Shown here: piece after piece, positions 43,379 through 54,448 of the stretch | Position numbering within the stretch: position 1 is the first letter of the stretch | Layout: every line of letters begins with the position of its first letter | Assembly (NCBI GenBank): GCA_026545225.1 | Contig: CM048845.1 | Span: forward strand, 80,868,033-80,932,032 | Reading direction: 5' to 3' | Origin: Cornus controversa | Lineage: Eukaryota > Streptophyta > Magnoliopsida > Cornales > Cornaceae | Length of the DNA stretch: 64,000 bases | Notes under the pieces: generated by a model | Told to the model about the DNA's origin: nothing | The model's database searches: none | Seen by the model: the letters and a program-made list of their open reading frames with translations, nothing else | Position numbers and translations under genes: made by a program

Positions 43379-43639
43379 TGTCTTGCAAGAAAGATGCTCT
43401 AATTCGGATCGTGCAAATTTCTACTTCAACAATTAAAGTATCCTAATTAGGCATTTTAGAAAATAATGAGTATTTATTTACCCATGTCCCAACTCATATA
43501 AACATAAATATATATATAAATTAGATATGAGAGTATATCAAATTTTGTAATTCACCGAACCTTGAGTTATACTCCTTCTTCATGACACATAGGAGTTTGA
43601 ATGTTCAAATCTTTGTGGGGGCAATAATGAGTGTGTGAG

Positions 43640-44400
43640 GATCTGAGCAATGAGGATGCATCTAAAAGGGTTTAAGATAAGTCAAAATAAAATAGAATAT
43701 ATTGAGTGTAACTTTAGTAAATCTAGAAAGAGAAATGAGGATATAATGAGGATTGAGAATCGAAAAGTACAAGAAGTGAACATTTTCATTATTCAGGCTC
43801 AATTATTCATGAGGGAGAAATTGGAGATGACCTTGATCATAAAATCAAGGTAAGATGAGTTAAATGGAGGAGTACATTTAATATACTTATGATTGAAAGG
43901 AAAGTTTTATCGAACAATTATTAGACCGCCATACTTTATAGTACCGAATGTTAAGCAGTTAGGAAACAATATTTGCATAAAGTGAGTGTGGTAGAAATAC
44001 GAATGTTGAGATAGATATGCGATAAGACTACAAAAAATAGAATTAAAAATGATCACGTTCGGGAGATGATAGGAGTAGCATCAATTGGAGGTAAAATGAG
44101 AAAAAAATTGTTTAAGTTGATTTGGACATGTGCAAAGAAGACTTTAAGTGTGCGGGTCAGAAAAAGTGACATAATTCCCATTTAGGGTAATACTAGGAGA
44201 AGAGGAAGATCAAAGCTAACGTGGATAAAGTTAGTAAATAAATATATGATAGGATGTGGATTGATTGAGGTTATGACTTAAATAGAGCAAAATAGAAACA
44301 TAAGATTCATGTTATCGATTTCAAATAATTGAAAAAAGGTTTGGTTGCTGTTGTAGTACGTGGCCAATAAATTTTTCTTTCTTGAAAAAAAAAAAAAAAA
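43640..44400 (+). pseudogene. RTE-type LINE 3' end, 5'-truncated
   Basis: Damaged plus-strand frames follow the LINE 3' order: HLKGFKISQNKIEYIECNFS (the KGFRLSRTKTEYMECKFS block), LKGKFYRTIIRP, later a W-rich terminal segment, and then a tail with TTGAAAAAAGGTTTGG and a long A run at 44384-44400. It is about 750 bp of a typical 5'-truncated insertion, with many stops and no function. Confidence 0.75.
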
Positions 44401-44577
44401 CCCCTTTGTGAACCATGTAATTGTCTGGGTGTGTGTATACGGCATCATCCTGATATCTTTAAATTATGGACAAATTAATCTTGGGATGCTAGTTACATAA
44501 ACCCTAAGTGTCACGTTGCAATTTTATGTATGTGATTCCAAGTCAGTCATTGAACTCTCCTAATACATTCAAAAGAC

Positions 44578-45750
44578 TGTAAATAGGTAGAAGAGTTCTG
44601 CTATGAGGAATGACTATCACAGGACTGGAATGTAAGAGTTGAGAAGGATCAAGCTGATGAAGTAACCGAGAAATAATAATAGGAATGTGAGCTGGGTGCT
44701 AGGTGGGAGAGAGAGAAAGCAAGAGTGATTCGGAGAAGGAGAGGGCACCAGAATGATCCACATGTCACCACGTCATGGGGTATTTATAAACCTCAGGCAT
44801 GGGGCTTATGACAACTGTCATCCTACGTGGCACTTGGCCACGTATCCCTTCCTTCACCACTCCCGGTTGTAACCATGAGCCTATACCCCTCGCGGGCTTG
44901 GTTATACCCGCGAGAAACGTTGTGATGGTGCCCGCGTAGAGTCACACTAGCACAACTTTAGATGCTCATGGCCCAACAAGCCTTCCTCTCAATCCTCCAT
45001 ACCACATTCAACCCACCTTCCCGCCTGGGACCATGACGCCATATGCTCTATTATGACACCATGATCGCTCAGACCATATCACAGCCTGTACCTGTGCCTA
45101 AAATGGTCTGTGGGACACCGTAGCCTCATACTAATTCCCACTCCTCAATGCTAGAAGTAACGTCGCGACAAGTTACTTTCCATATTGAAGAGAGGAATTA
45201 ATAGTCTTCTACATAGCCCCTGCTACAAGGGTAACCACTCGGGATTGTGAGCTGGTTAAGCCACACAATGACCCATTCATCCATGGTTCCTTGTAACCCT
45301 TGAGAGTATGCCATGATTGTTAATTTAGAAGTGTCTTATGGAATCATACTCCTTTCAGAGTTGGTCCCAGAAAACACAATCTAATTACCAATCATAACAT
45401 GCTCGTCAGAGAGGATTGCCCCCAATCTTTTCACTCCCTGTGCTCCTGTATGCTTTGCTAACCCCCCCATAGGGAATAAGAATTTCTTTTATGTAAATAT
45501 CCCTACGCGGGGGAAGGTCCATCCCTTCGCGGGGAAGGGCTGACCCTGCGCGGGGAGAGACTGCCCGCGCATGGGTTAACCACGCGGGCGCCTGTCCCCC
45601 GCGGGCTTAACCCATATGCGGGAAGGGTGGCCCCGCGTAAGGCTTCTGGTGCTGGCTGGCTTTTGGTGCTGAGCTTTATTCCCTTCGCTCACTCTCCTTT
45701 TCCCCTATCCTTTATCCTCCGTTGTTCTCATGTGTTAACCCTTATTTACA
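44578..45750 (-). repeat. 3' LTR of element 2
   Basis: 1173 bp, bounded by TGTAAATAGG and CTTATTTACA. It contains a GC-rich block (about 45505-45650) of repeated CGCGGG motifs. Nearly identical to 55869-57040. Confidence 0.93.
45505..45650. repeat. CGCGGG-rich block in the LTR
   Basis: About eight CGCGGG/CCCGCG motifs, including TACGCGGGG, TTCGCGGGG, TGCGCGGGG and CCGCGGGC, lie in 145 bp within otherwise AT-moderate sequence. The other LTR has the same block at 56795-56940. Confidence 0.85.
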
Positions 45751-46429
45751 TTTGCCCCCTTGTAAGCAATGCTTCTTTATGAAGTATTGTTTGCAACATT
45801 TCTTTTATCCGTCCATCATTCCTTTATAGCACGCGGGTAGAGCATCATTTGTACCTTTCTTTCTTTTCCCTGTAAAGCCCGAAATGTTTCAATCTTTCAG
45901 AGGCCCAATAAATCACCCTATGCAAATTGCCATTAAATGGCATAGACGACCTTTCCTCTGTTATTAATATCAATATCAAAGTCCAAATCCTTTTTATCAT
46001 CATCCCTGAGTTTCTTTGCATTATTATATCAATGCTCCGTATGGGTTGATCGGTCCCCTCAAAACTTCTTGCTTATCTCTTCGTGTGTAGAATAAACAGT
46101 GTCCCCCTCTTGTTTAAAAAAATGCTTCAGAGGTTTTAACCCTTCTCTTTATATGCCATGCTTCCCTCTTTAATTATGAAGCTCTTTGCTATTTCAATCA
46201 CTTGTTTTAGAGGCTGTAATCCTTACGCAGGTAAGGTACTACTTGCGACTTAATCCAAGTGACTTTTCGGTTCTCTTGTAACTGTTCGCGTCGCTTCGGT
46301 TCGCGCGCCCGGTGTTTATATAGCCCACTGTTTACACCTTCTTTCATCTGCACTCCCTTATCATTTACTTTATTTTCTCTGTTCTCTTTGTCCCTCCTTC
46401 TTTACTTCTGACACTTGACTTATCACACT
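45751..46429 (+). other. Upstream region of the antisense gene and 3' untranslated region of gag-pol
   Basis: Non-coding. The purine tract for the 3' LTR (minus strand) lies at about 45751-45761. The TATA box for the PMD gene is at 46317. Confidence 0.6.
46317..46323 (+). promoter_or_regulatory. TATA box of the antisense PMD gene
   Basis: GTTTATATAGCCC lies about 110 nt upstream of the ATG at 46430, within element 2 but outside the LTR. It predicts a start near 46350 and a private promoter for the antisense gene. Confidence 0.55.
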
Positions 46430-48256
46430 ATGACAAAAAAGAAACAAATGACCATGGCCAATGGGACCGTTCCCCCTATTCCTCCTTCTTCTGAATGGCG
46501 TAAGGCACCTTTTTTTGAAGTAAAACACGATCATTTTTGAAGTTCCATGGAAGAGTTCATTCCTGATATGGAAGTGTCCGATGATATTTTGACCCTTGGC
46601 TTGGACGACAGTATGGAGGCCTTTGCAATTATCCCTGAATCCATTCCACGACTCCGTTTGGAGAGAGGAGATTATCCTTTCAGTTTTACTGAGTACGAGT
46701 CTCATATGGGTGCCACTGTAGAATGGATTGAATGGTCACACTATATCCTTGGGATTCCAGATTATTGTGCCGTCCTCCAGAAAGCAAAGATTCTTCAGGC
46801 TGTTAAGTTCTTTTCTGAATTATCTGTGAAGAGAGATGCTGACGGACTTACTGCTGTGATCTCAAGGTGGAGTACAACCAATCACACTTTTGCTACTGTT
46901 TGGGGTGAGTTTACTCCCATTTTAGAGGATGTAGCTGTATTTCTTAGGCTACCTATTTTATGTTCAGGAGAGGTGACCGACCCCATTGCTTCACCGGATG
47001 CTCTTGCCGTTCGCGATGCCTTGAATACCCTTGCAGACGAGGCCATGCGGTTGGACTCTATTTTTAAAAGCTCCAAAAAGCTCAAGACCCACCCCAAAAT
47101 GAAGTCCCCCAAACTCTCATACACTGCTTGGTATCGATACTTCTTCAGAGATTATGAAAAAAAGACCAAAGAAATTCGTGACAATCAGCGTGTTCGTCAA
47201 TTTGTGGAAGGTCCTGAATTTGGCAAGGATCATGAGCTCGCAGCTTTCCTTGTATATTGGTTGGACCGTTTTATTTTCGAAGGTCGTCCTCAAGATGGCC
47301 CTGATAGAGATACATTCTTTCTTGCGGCTACATTAGCAAAAGGTGATAGCCTACCTTTAGCCCCAATGTTCCTTGGTACTCTTTACAATCGTTTGGATAC
47401 CATCGCAGTAGATTATCAACGTTCAAAAGGCCATTATGAAATCAGCAGTTATGTATCTTGTCTCTTTCTCATGTTATTTCTTTTCGAACGCTTCCCGCGG
47501 TACGCGGGTATCCCTCATGTTTTTGAACCTTTTGATAGTAATGGTCTCACCATCGATAATTGTCATGCTATGAGATGGAATGGTCTAGGTCATGTTGGGG
47601 ATATTGGTGATTCTTTGGACTGCGAAGAATTTTTTGAGTTTCGTCCTTATACCATTCAGTACGATGGTATTCAATTCCCCAAATTTTATTTCGAAGACAC
47701 CATCCTGCTGGAAGACACCAAGCCCAGTTTGCAAGAGATGTTGTTTTGCGCTATGGTAACTGGCGCGGCTTTACCCGCGGTGAGTGAATTTTGCCTAAAG
47801 AGGACGGGCTATTATCCTATGAAGGTGGCTCGCCAATTTAGCTTTGATCAGAACATTCCTACCTTAACTTTTTTATGGGGCGAAACCTTTGATGATTCCA
47901 TTCTTTTTTATCAAAAAAAATGTGAGTTGCAGAAACGACGCTTCTCTTCATATGTTGAAATAACCTCAGTCCATAGGAGATGTCATTGTTCGTCCATCTA
48001 TCTCCGATACTTAGAGCACATGCATACTTTATTCAAAGATTTCGTTGAAAGTCCTCCCATAATACCAGAAACTGTTAAGGTATTCAAAGATGATGTTACT
48101 CTTAAATGCCCCCAGGATCATGAATCGCGTGGTCCTTTGAGCCAGTGCATAAAGGAACCTTTTCGCGGAAAGCGATTAACCCGAGGAGTTCCAATTGCTG
48201 ATGCGGATGTTTCTTCTGTAGCAGACTACGAACCTGAAAACAAGAAAATCCGTATG

Positions 48257-48343
48257 GTAAGATTTTACCTGTTTTGGATCTTAATCAATTTTTCTTTCAT
48301 GTTCTCATATATATACATCCTTTCTTTTGTTTTATTTGTCCAG
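48257..48343 (+). other. Probable in-frame intron 1 of the PMD gene
   Basis: The donor TATG|GTAAGA and acceptor TTTGTCCAG|GC bracket 87 nt. Its translation is a hydrophobic run (LFWILINFSFMFSYIYIL) unlike the flanking protein, so it is better read as an intron than as a membrane segment. Confidence 0.7.
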
Positions 48344-49166
48344 GCTCTCCGTCCGCGGAAACCTGTTGCCTACAAGGAGACTTCCATTTCTGGAAGTGAT
48401 CCTCCCCATTTCCTTCCGATAGGGCACGGGAAGCTTGATGCAGCCTTTGAACAAGCCACACACGCGGAAGGATCCTCCGCGGGTGGATTATTTGCCCAGC
48501 CTGACCCCGCGGGGAATGACTCTGATTTGGGCTCTACCGCGGAGGGTTACCCCTCTGTTACCCCTGACTTGCCTGTAGACCCCTCTCTACTTTTGGCTCC
48601 TAAATCTATGACTACTGTCTCCGTCGATGAGGAAGATCGTATCCCTATTTCTGCCTTGTTGTCCCTTCATAAACCCACAACTTTGCAAGATCCTCCCCCT
48701 CCTCAACCCAGTCAACAACCTTTATCCCCGATTCCTGTGATCTCCTCCTCTCCCGCTATTGTTTTGGCTTCTTCTTTAAATCCAATCGAAGACGACCTTG
48801 CTCGTATACGGCATGATGCCGGCCACTTAGTGTTCTCGCAAGAAAGTGAGCCCGCGGAGGAGGTTGAGCCTTCTTCCAGTCAAGATCCATTAGTGAATCT
48901 TATGATGACTGAACTTGGAGCTGGGGATCCGCCTGCATCTGTGGATAATATTTCCGATCTTGCTGGGGAATTGGCGGCAATGAATAAGGATACTGCCCAA
49001 TTATCAAGAGATATTTTTGGGAGTCCTGGTGATGACCTCCAAATCTTAAAGGATACCGATGTCTCTGATTGTGCTCCCTTCGCGGGTGAGGCCAGTCAAC
49101 CTCCTAACATCTCTTGTCATTCTTCTGCGCTCAACATGGCTAATACTAATGAAGCTGCTATAGCTG

Positions 49167-49243
49167 GTAAGTCTATTCTGAAGGCCGTCTTTTAACTTCT
49201 TTCATGTTTACTTTTGCTAATGGCTCACTTGTGTTTATTGTAG
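49167..49243 (+). other. Probable intron 2 of the PMD gene
   Basis: Donor GCTG|GTAAGT, acceptor TTATTGTAG|GG, 77 nt. Removing it joins the frames in phase, and the unspliced frame stops within the intron. Confidence 0.7.
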
Positions 49244-49963
49244 GGTGCGACCCTCAAACTTCTACCGTGGATTCTGATTCTGTGTTCAGTGAGGGTTTGC
49301 GCTCGGATCTTGAGGTATTCCTTAATCCCGATAATTTGAAGCCCGATGACATCGTACAGTGGCGCTCGTTTTCTTATAGTTTTCGCAATGTGGGGATGCT
49401 CAACAGACTTCATCGTCGTTATCCCGAGACTTTTGCTAATTTTGCTTTTTAGGATCCAATGTACCAACGTTTTTTCCTAGATGCTGTAGCGGATTTCCTT
49501 ATTTCTCTTGACGGTCAACCGTTGTCCAGTATTGATCCCATGACCGTTCCAAGTCTGCGGAAACGTATCAATGATTGGCAAGCCGTCGGTTTATCACTCC
49601 CTTGGCTGGATTCCCGACTGCAAGATACAATTCATAGTCATGAAATACAAGTTCTGAATGATCAACAAGCTTGCCTGACTTCTGATCTTGCAAAGGATGA
49701 AGCTGAAGCCGATATTACCAGGCAGCACTTATCATTCTTGGAGGACCGTATTGCTGCGAATAAAATGAAAGCAACAGATCTCATGGACATCATTTCGAAG
49801 AAAGTGGCCTCCTCTGGTGTCGTTCCCTCAGATCTAATATTCAAAGACCTTCTGTAATTTTTTCTTTTGATGACTCATGTTTTTGGACTGTATTTTGCCA
49901 ATACATTGTAACAGCATTTTTTTTTATTATCGAACTCTTTTGTAGTACAAGGCACAAATATTT

Positions 49964-52333
49964 TTATGCCAAATATTTCTTTATCCATTTGACATTTATA
50001 GGCCCTGTCTTAAAATTGGTTCTCAACTCTTCAAGCTTGTAATAACCATTTTCATTTGCTTCTTTTATTTCAAAAGGTCCTTCCCACTTTGGTTGAAACT
50101 TCCGAACTCCTTGTCCCCTCATGATTGCAGGTACCACTTTAAGTACCAACTCTCCAATTTTAAATTATCGCGGATGTATCTTCTTATTATAATGTCGCGA
50201 CTGACTTGCCAAATAAGCCTTGTGATGGTTTTGGGCCTTTTCCATCTTTTCATCCAGGGCTTCTAATTGGCTTAGTCTCTGAATATCTGCGCTTCTCCCT
50301 GCCAATCTTATTGCCTCAATTTGAAACTCCGCGGGAAGCACTGCTTCTGCGCCATATACCAACGCGTAGGGTGTTTCTCTTGTGGAACTTTTTCGCGTAA
50401 TTCTGTATTCCCATAATGCAATTGGTAGCTGTGCAACCCATTCTTTTTTATTTTCGTGCACCAAACGACTTAAAATCCGAATGAGTGTTTTATTACTGGC
50501 CTCTGCTTGCCTATTCTCCTTTGGATAATAAGGTGTTGATCTGTGATGGGACACCACGTAATTGTCCAATAATTCTCAGACTGTTGAGTTAGCAAACGGC
50601 GTGCCATTGTCTGAAAGGAGTACCTTTGGTATTCCAAATCGGCATATGATATTCTCTTTTATGAATCTCGCCACATTAATTGCCACCACCCTTTTTAATG
50701 GGATAGCCTCTACCCATTTTGAGAATAATTCTGTAGCTACCAGAAGCCATGTATACCCTCGTGATACCGGTGTAATAGGTCCAACAATATCCAATGCCCA
50801 AGTGTGAAACGGCCATGGAGTTATCAGTCTGTGCAGGCTTGTCGCGGGGGCATTTATCATGGACCCATGGACTTGGCAAACATGACACTTTTTCGTATAA
50901 TCCAAAGAATCTTTTTCCATGGTAGGCCAGTAATATCCCGCCGCGACCAGTTGGTGGAAGAGTTTGTGTCCTCCCTGATGTCCCATACCATGCGTTTGTC
51001 TTAGAACTTCTTGGGCTTCTTCTTCTTTCAAACATCTCAAAGGTCGACCATTAAACCCTTTTCGGTATAACACCCCATTTTCCTCAAAGAATCTCTTCGC
51101 TCTTCTTTGTAGACGGAAAGCTTCTTTTCTGTCCCTAGGTAGAGTTTGTTTTCGCAAGTATTCCACATATTGGTCTCTCCAGTCTGAGATCTCAGCAAAA
51201 CTTGTTTCAGTGTGCGCGGAAAGACGGCAACAGCCTGAGCATGCCTCTTGTACCTTTATCGCCTTTTCTTTTATTTTCGGCCAGAAGTACCCTTGTCTTT
51301 GTAATCTTCGGTATAGGCTAATATCTGTTGTTTCACAAGCAGATTTATGTACTTCTGTTAGTATTTTTTCAGCCTCTTTGGGTCCGAGACATCTTGACAA
51401 TACCCCATCTGGCCCGCGATGATAGAGTCTGTTGGCAACCAGTTGGTACTGCTTTTCTAATGCCATATCTCTAACCCCGCCCAATTGTTTGAGTTTTTCT
51501 ATAACTGTCTTCCTCCAATCACTTTCTTCCTCTTCTGAATGATCATACAATATTGTTGCGGACTGAGTTCGACGAAGAAGATTAACCATTGTCATATTTT
51601 CTCTTATTTCTAATTGAGACCCCAAAGTAGCCAATGCATCAGATCGCCTGTTACTTGCTCTGGGTTTGTGCTCGAATTTTATGTATTGAAATTTCTTCAT
51701 CATTTCTTGCACAATATCCCTGTAAGTGGCAAGGCGAGGCTCTTTTACCGAGTATTCTCCTCTGATTTGCTTGATTATCAAGTTAGAGTCACCATAGACC
51801 ACCATTTTCTGTATTCCTGTTGCTAAGCTTGCGGACAGTCCTAGTATCAATGCCTCATATTCGGCCATATTATTAGTACAAGGGAAGTCTAGTCTGTATG
51901 ACATGGCAATTTCCTCTTTTGTCCTCTCATTGGTCATTATGAAGCCAGCGCCATTTCCTCTTTCTGTGGAGGATCCATCAAATTCCAATTTCCAAAGATC
52001 TATTTCTTCTGATGAAATTTCATCACAAATTGCAACATCAGAGATGCTATCCGGTTCTGACTCCCCCCGCGGGAACATAGCCAATAAATCAGCGAGAGCT
52101 TGACTTTTTATTGCCTTGGGATTTGAGCATATAATCTGATACTCGGATAGGGCGAGCAACCAGCGAGCCAATTTCCCTGACAACAGTGGTTTTGATAATA
52201 AATACCTGACGGGGTCACTCTTTGTGATCAATTCAACTGGATGTGCCAACAAATAGTGCCTGAATTTCTGTGCTGCGAAGACCAGAGATAAACAGTGTCT
52301 TTCTATCGGTGTATAACGCACCTCTGCTCCTCA
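49964..52333 (-). pseudogene. RNase H modules and integrase of element 2
   Basis: The frame continues from RT. The retroviral-type RNase H tail (RYTPIERHCLSLVFAAQKFR) is followed by a second, archaeal-type RNase H: LEFDGSSTERGNGAGFIM, NNMAEYEALILGL and VVYGDSN, which supply the catalytic D, E and D. Next come two H/C zinc-binding-like modules: HKSAC…CSGC (near 51350-51230), then HGMGHQGGH…CHVC (near 50990-50875). The integrase core follows with WALDIVGPI, LLSDNGTPF and KENRQAEAS (D, D, E). The C-terminal part has FQPKWEGPFEIKEANENGYY and ends at 49964. In-frame stops are TGA at 50578-50576 and TAA at 50167-50165. Without these and the upstream stops, all catalytic residues would be present. 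Confidence 0.88.
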
Positions 52334-53650
52334 TAGTACTCTACTAATATAGTACACAGGTTTTTCTATTTGCTCATGCTCCTGGGCCAACAAAGCATCG
52401 ATAGATTTCTCAGTAGAAGTTAAATACATGATCAATCCTTTTCCAGGTGTCGGAGCCGTCATTGTCTGTGGTGATGTCAGGATTCCTTTCACCTTCTCAA
52501 ATGCAGTCTGATGTTCAGCATTCCATACATAAGGAATTTTATCCTTCATTAACGGGATTAAAGGATGAGTAACTTCTGCCAGTGTTGGGATAAAATGCCT
52601 TAAGTATGATACTTTCCCCATGAAACCCCGTAATAATTTTCTTGTCCGCGGCGGATCCATTTCGATTATTGCTTTAGCCTTGCTGGGATCTAAATCAATA
52701 CCCTGTCTATGGACTATACATCCCAGAAATTTTCCTTGCTGGACACCGAAGGCACACTTCATCGGGTTCATCTTTAGGCTATATTCACGGCATCTACGGA
52801 GAACCTTCTCTAAATCTCGTATGTGCTCTATGCATTTCTTTGATTTCACCACTAGATCATCCACATAATCTTCTACTTCATAGTGGATCATGTCATGAAA
52901 AATTGCTGTCATAGCCCGTTGGTAAGTAGCGCCTGCATTCTTTAGCCTGAAGGGCATGACTGTGTAATGAAAATTTCTAATTGGTGTTCGGAAGGCTGTT
53001 TTCTCCGCATCTTCAGGAGCCATCTTTATTTGATTATATCCACTGAATCCATCCATTAATGAAAACAACTCATGACCTGCCGTGGCATCCACCATTGTAT
53101 CGATATTTGGAAGCGAAAATTCATCTTTTGGACACGCCTTGTTGAGATCTCGATAATCAACGCATATCCGAATCTGACCATTTTTCTTTTGTACAGGCAC
53201 AATGTTAGCAAGCCATGTAGGATGCTGAGTGGGTTTTATGAACCCTGCTTTGAGTAGCTTCTGGATTTCTTCTTTGATCCGTATCTCCAAATCCGGACGA
53301 TAAGCCCTCTGTTTCTGCTTGACAGGCACCGCGGAAGGATTTATGTTAAGCTGGTGAGCAACTAAGTTGGGATCAAGTCCGGGCATCTGATCATATGCCC
53401 ATGCAAACACATCTTGGTACTCTTTCAACAATTGTATAATGGCCATTTTTAAGTTTGAATCAAGTTTCTTGTTGATCAATGTGGGCCGCGGAGAGACCCC
53501 ATCTCCAATATGTACTTCTTCGAGCTCTTCTTCTATCAGAAAACTTGCAGCATCTTCTTCTGAAAGCCTTATGGTATCATCACATATGAGAACCTCGGCA
53601 GTATTGGGGACACGAGCTTCAGGTGGGAGCCCCGTCCCCACGCCCCGTCA
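52331..53650 (-). pseudogene. Reverse transcriptase of element 2
   Basis: The RT domain copies the genomic RNA into cDNA. Motifs in order: KAGFIKPTQHPTWLANIVPV, IRICVDYRDLNKACPKDEF, LMDGFSGYNQIKMAPEDAEK with the first catalytic Asp, FRLKNAGATYQRAM where FGLKNAGATY is usual, and YVDDLVVKSK with the catalytic pair (52867-52856). The thumb and the start of RNase H follow (EKPVYYISRVL). TGA at 53650-53648 separates it from protease and TGA at 52333-52331 from RNase H. Both stops sit where the aligned family has Arg, consistent with CGA to TGA changes. No frameshift is seen. Confidence 0.9.
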
Positions 53651-54448
53651 TAACTTGTATACTACCCTTCCATCTGCCATTTTTACCTTAGTCCAGTTTA
53701 CTTCCTCCTCTGCGGGCCTCTTAGGAGATACTCTTGCTTGTAAATCCTCCCATTTGGGAAGTGGAATGGCCCGAACCTCCTCATTGGCCATTTCATCTGT
53801 ATATTCATTAAAGAAAATTGCATCGGCAAAATGAGCTTCCGACGGACAAAAAGGGTCTTTAGAAGCCCAGAGAGTCATAGTGCCCTTTCCCCAATTAGCC
53901 TTCATAACTTGATGATAAGAGGATGGGACGACCCCGTATGCGTGCATCCAAGGTCTGCCTAACAACAACTGATAAGATAGTTCCCCTTTTATGACATGGA
54001 ACTTGGTAGGTGCTCTGATTTTCCCTACTTTTAGATCGACTGTTGCATATCCAATTGTAGCTTGTTGTTCACCGTTGAAAGTTGTAACGCTTATAGGTTG
54101 GTGCACGATCTTTACTTCAGGGAATTGTATTGCCTTCAAAGTAGCCAATGACATGATATTTACTGAAGCCCCGCTATCAAGAAAAGCTCGTTTCAAATCT
54201 TGACCATTGACTGTAACTAGTACATACAGCGGTCGATTGTGAGGGAAAGGGGCTTGCTTATCTGCCATTGAAAAGACGATCTCTCCTTGCTTGGTCGCAT
54301 CTGGTTTAGATGGTTCGTTGCGAGTGTGAACCAAAGCAGCTACGGTCTGATTTATTAAGAATTCCTTGATCTGTTCCGGAATTGAAAGATCATTGAAGAA
54401 ACAATGTATGTGAGCATTTGCATCTATATTCACAGCTTGGTATTCTCA
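53648..54448 (-). pseudogene. Aspartic protease region of element 2
   Basis: The retropepsin-like domain cleaves the polyprotein. The catalytic motif LDSGASVNIMSL is at about 54180-54145, with the flap and helper strand further on (YQLLLGRPWMHAYGVVPS). The piece upstream contains FSMADKQAPFPHNRPLYVLV. TGA at 54448-54446 separates it from gag in the same frame. Confidence 0.88.

Larger units (their letters stand above)
46430..49857 (+). pseudogene. Antisense PMD (MAIN-like plant mobile domain) gene of element 2
   Basis: This gene lies opposite to gag-pol between integrase and the 3' LTR. The best start is ATG 46430 (MTKKKQMTMANGTVPP). That frame hits TGA at 46544-46546 and continues unbroken from ATG 46547 to about 49166. 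The PMD/aminotransferase-like core spans roughly residues 40-450 counted from 46547: YILGIPDYCAV, SRWSTTNHTFATVWGEFTPI, LEDVAVFLRLPI, YRYFFRDYEKK. Two likely introns have GT-AG ends: 48257-48343 (87 nt, in frame) and 49167-49243. After them the frame runs GCDPQTSTVDSDSVF up to a TAG at 49450-49452, then continues in frame (DPMYQRFFLDAVADFL) through a coiled-coil tail to 49857. PMD proteins occur both as host genes (MAIN/MAIL1, genome stability and silencing) and as transposon cargo. The role here is unknown. Confidence 0.75.

Noticed and set aside
46370..47124. Minus-strand open frames under the PMD gene
   Set aside because: They are shadows of the plus-strand frame and show no conserved motif.
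48257..48343. A transmembrane segment in the PMD protein
   Set aside because: The hydrophobic stretch coincides exactly with a GT-AG bounded, AT-rich, 87-nt block, so it is better explained as an in-frame intron.
49389..49452. A third intron (49389-49452) removing the TAG in the PMD gene
   Set aside because: A GT…TTTTAG pair of 64 nt could be drawn and keeps frame, but it would delete protein-like sequence (LHRRYPETFANF). A nonsense mutation is at least as likely, so I did not annotate the intron.
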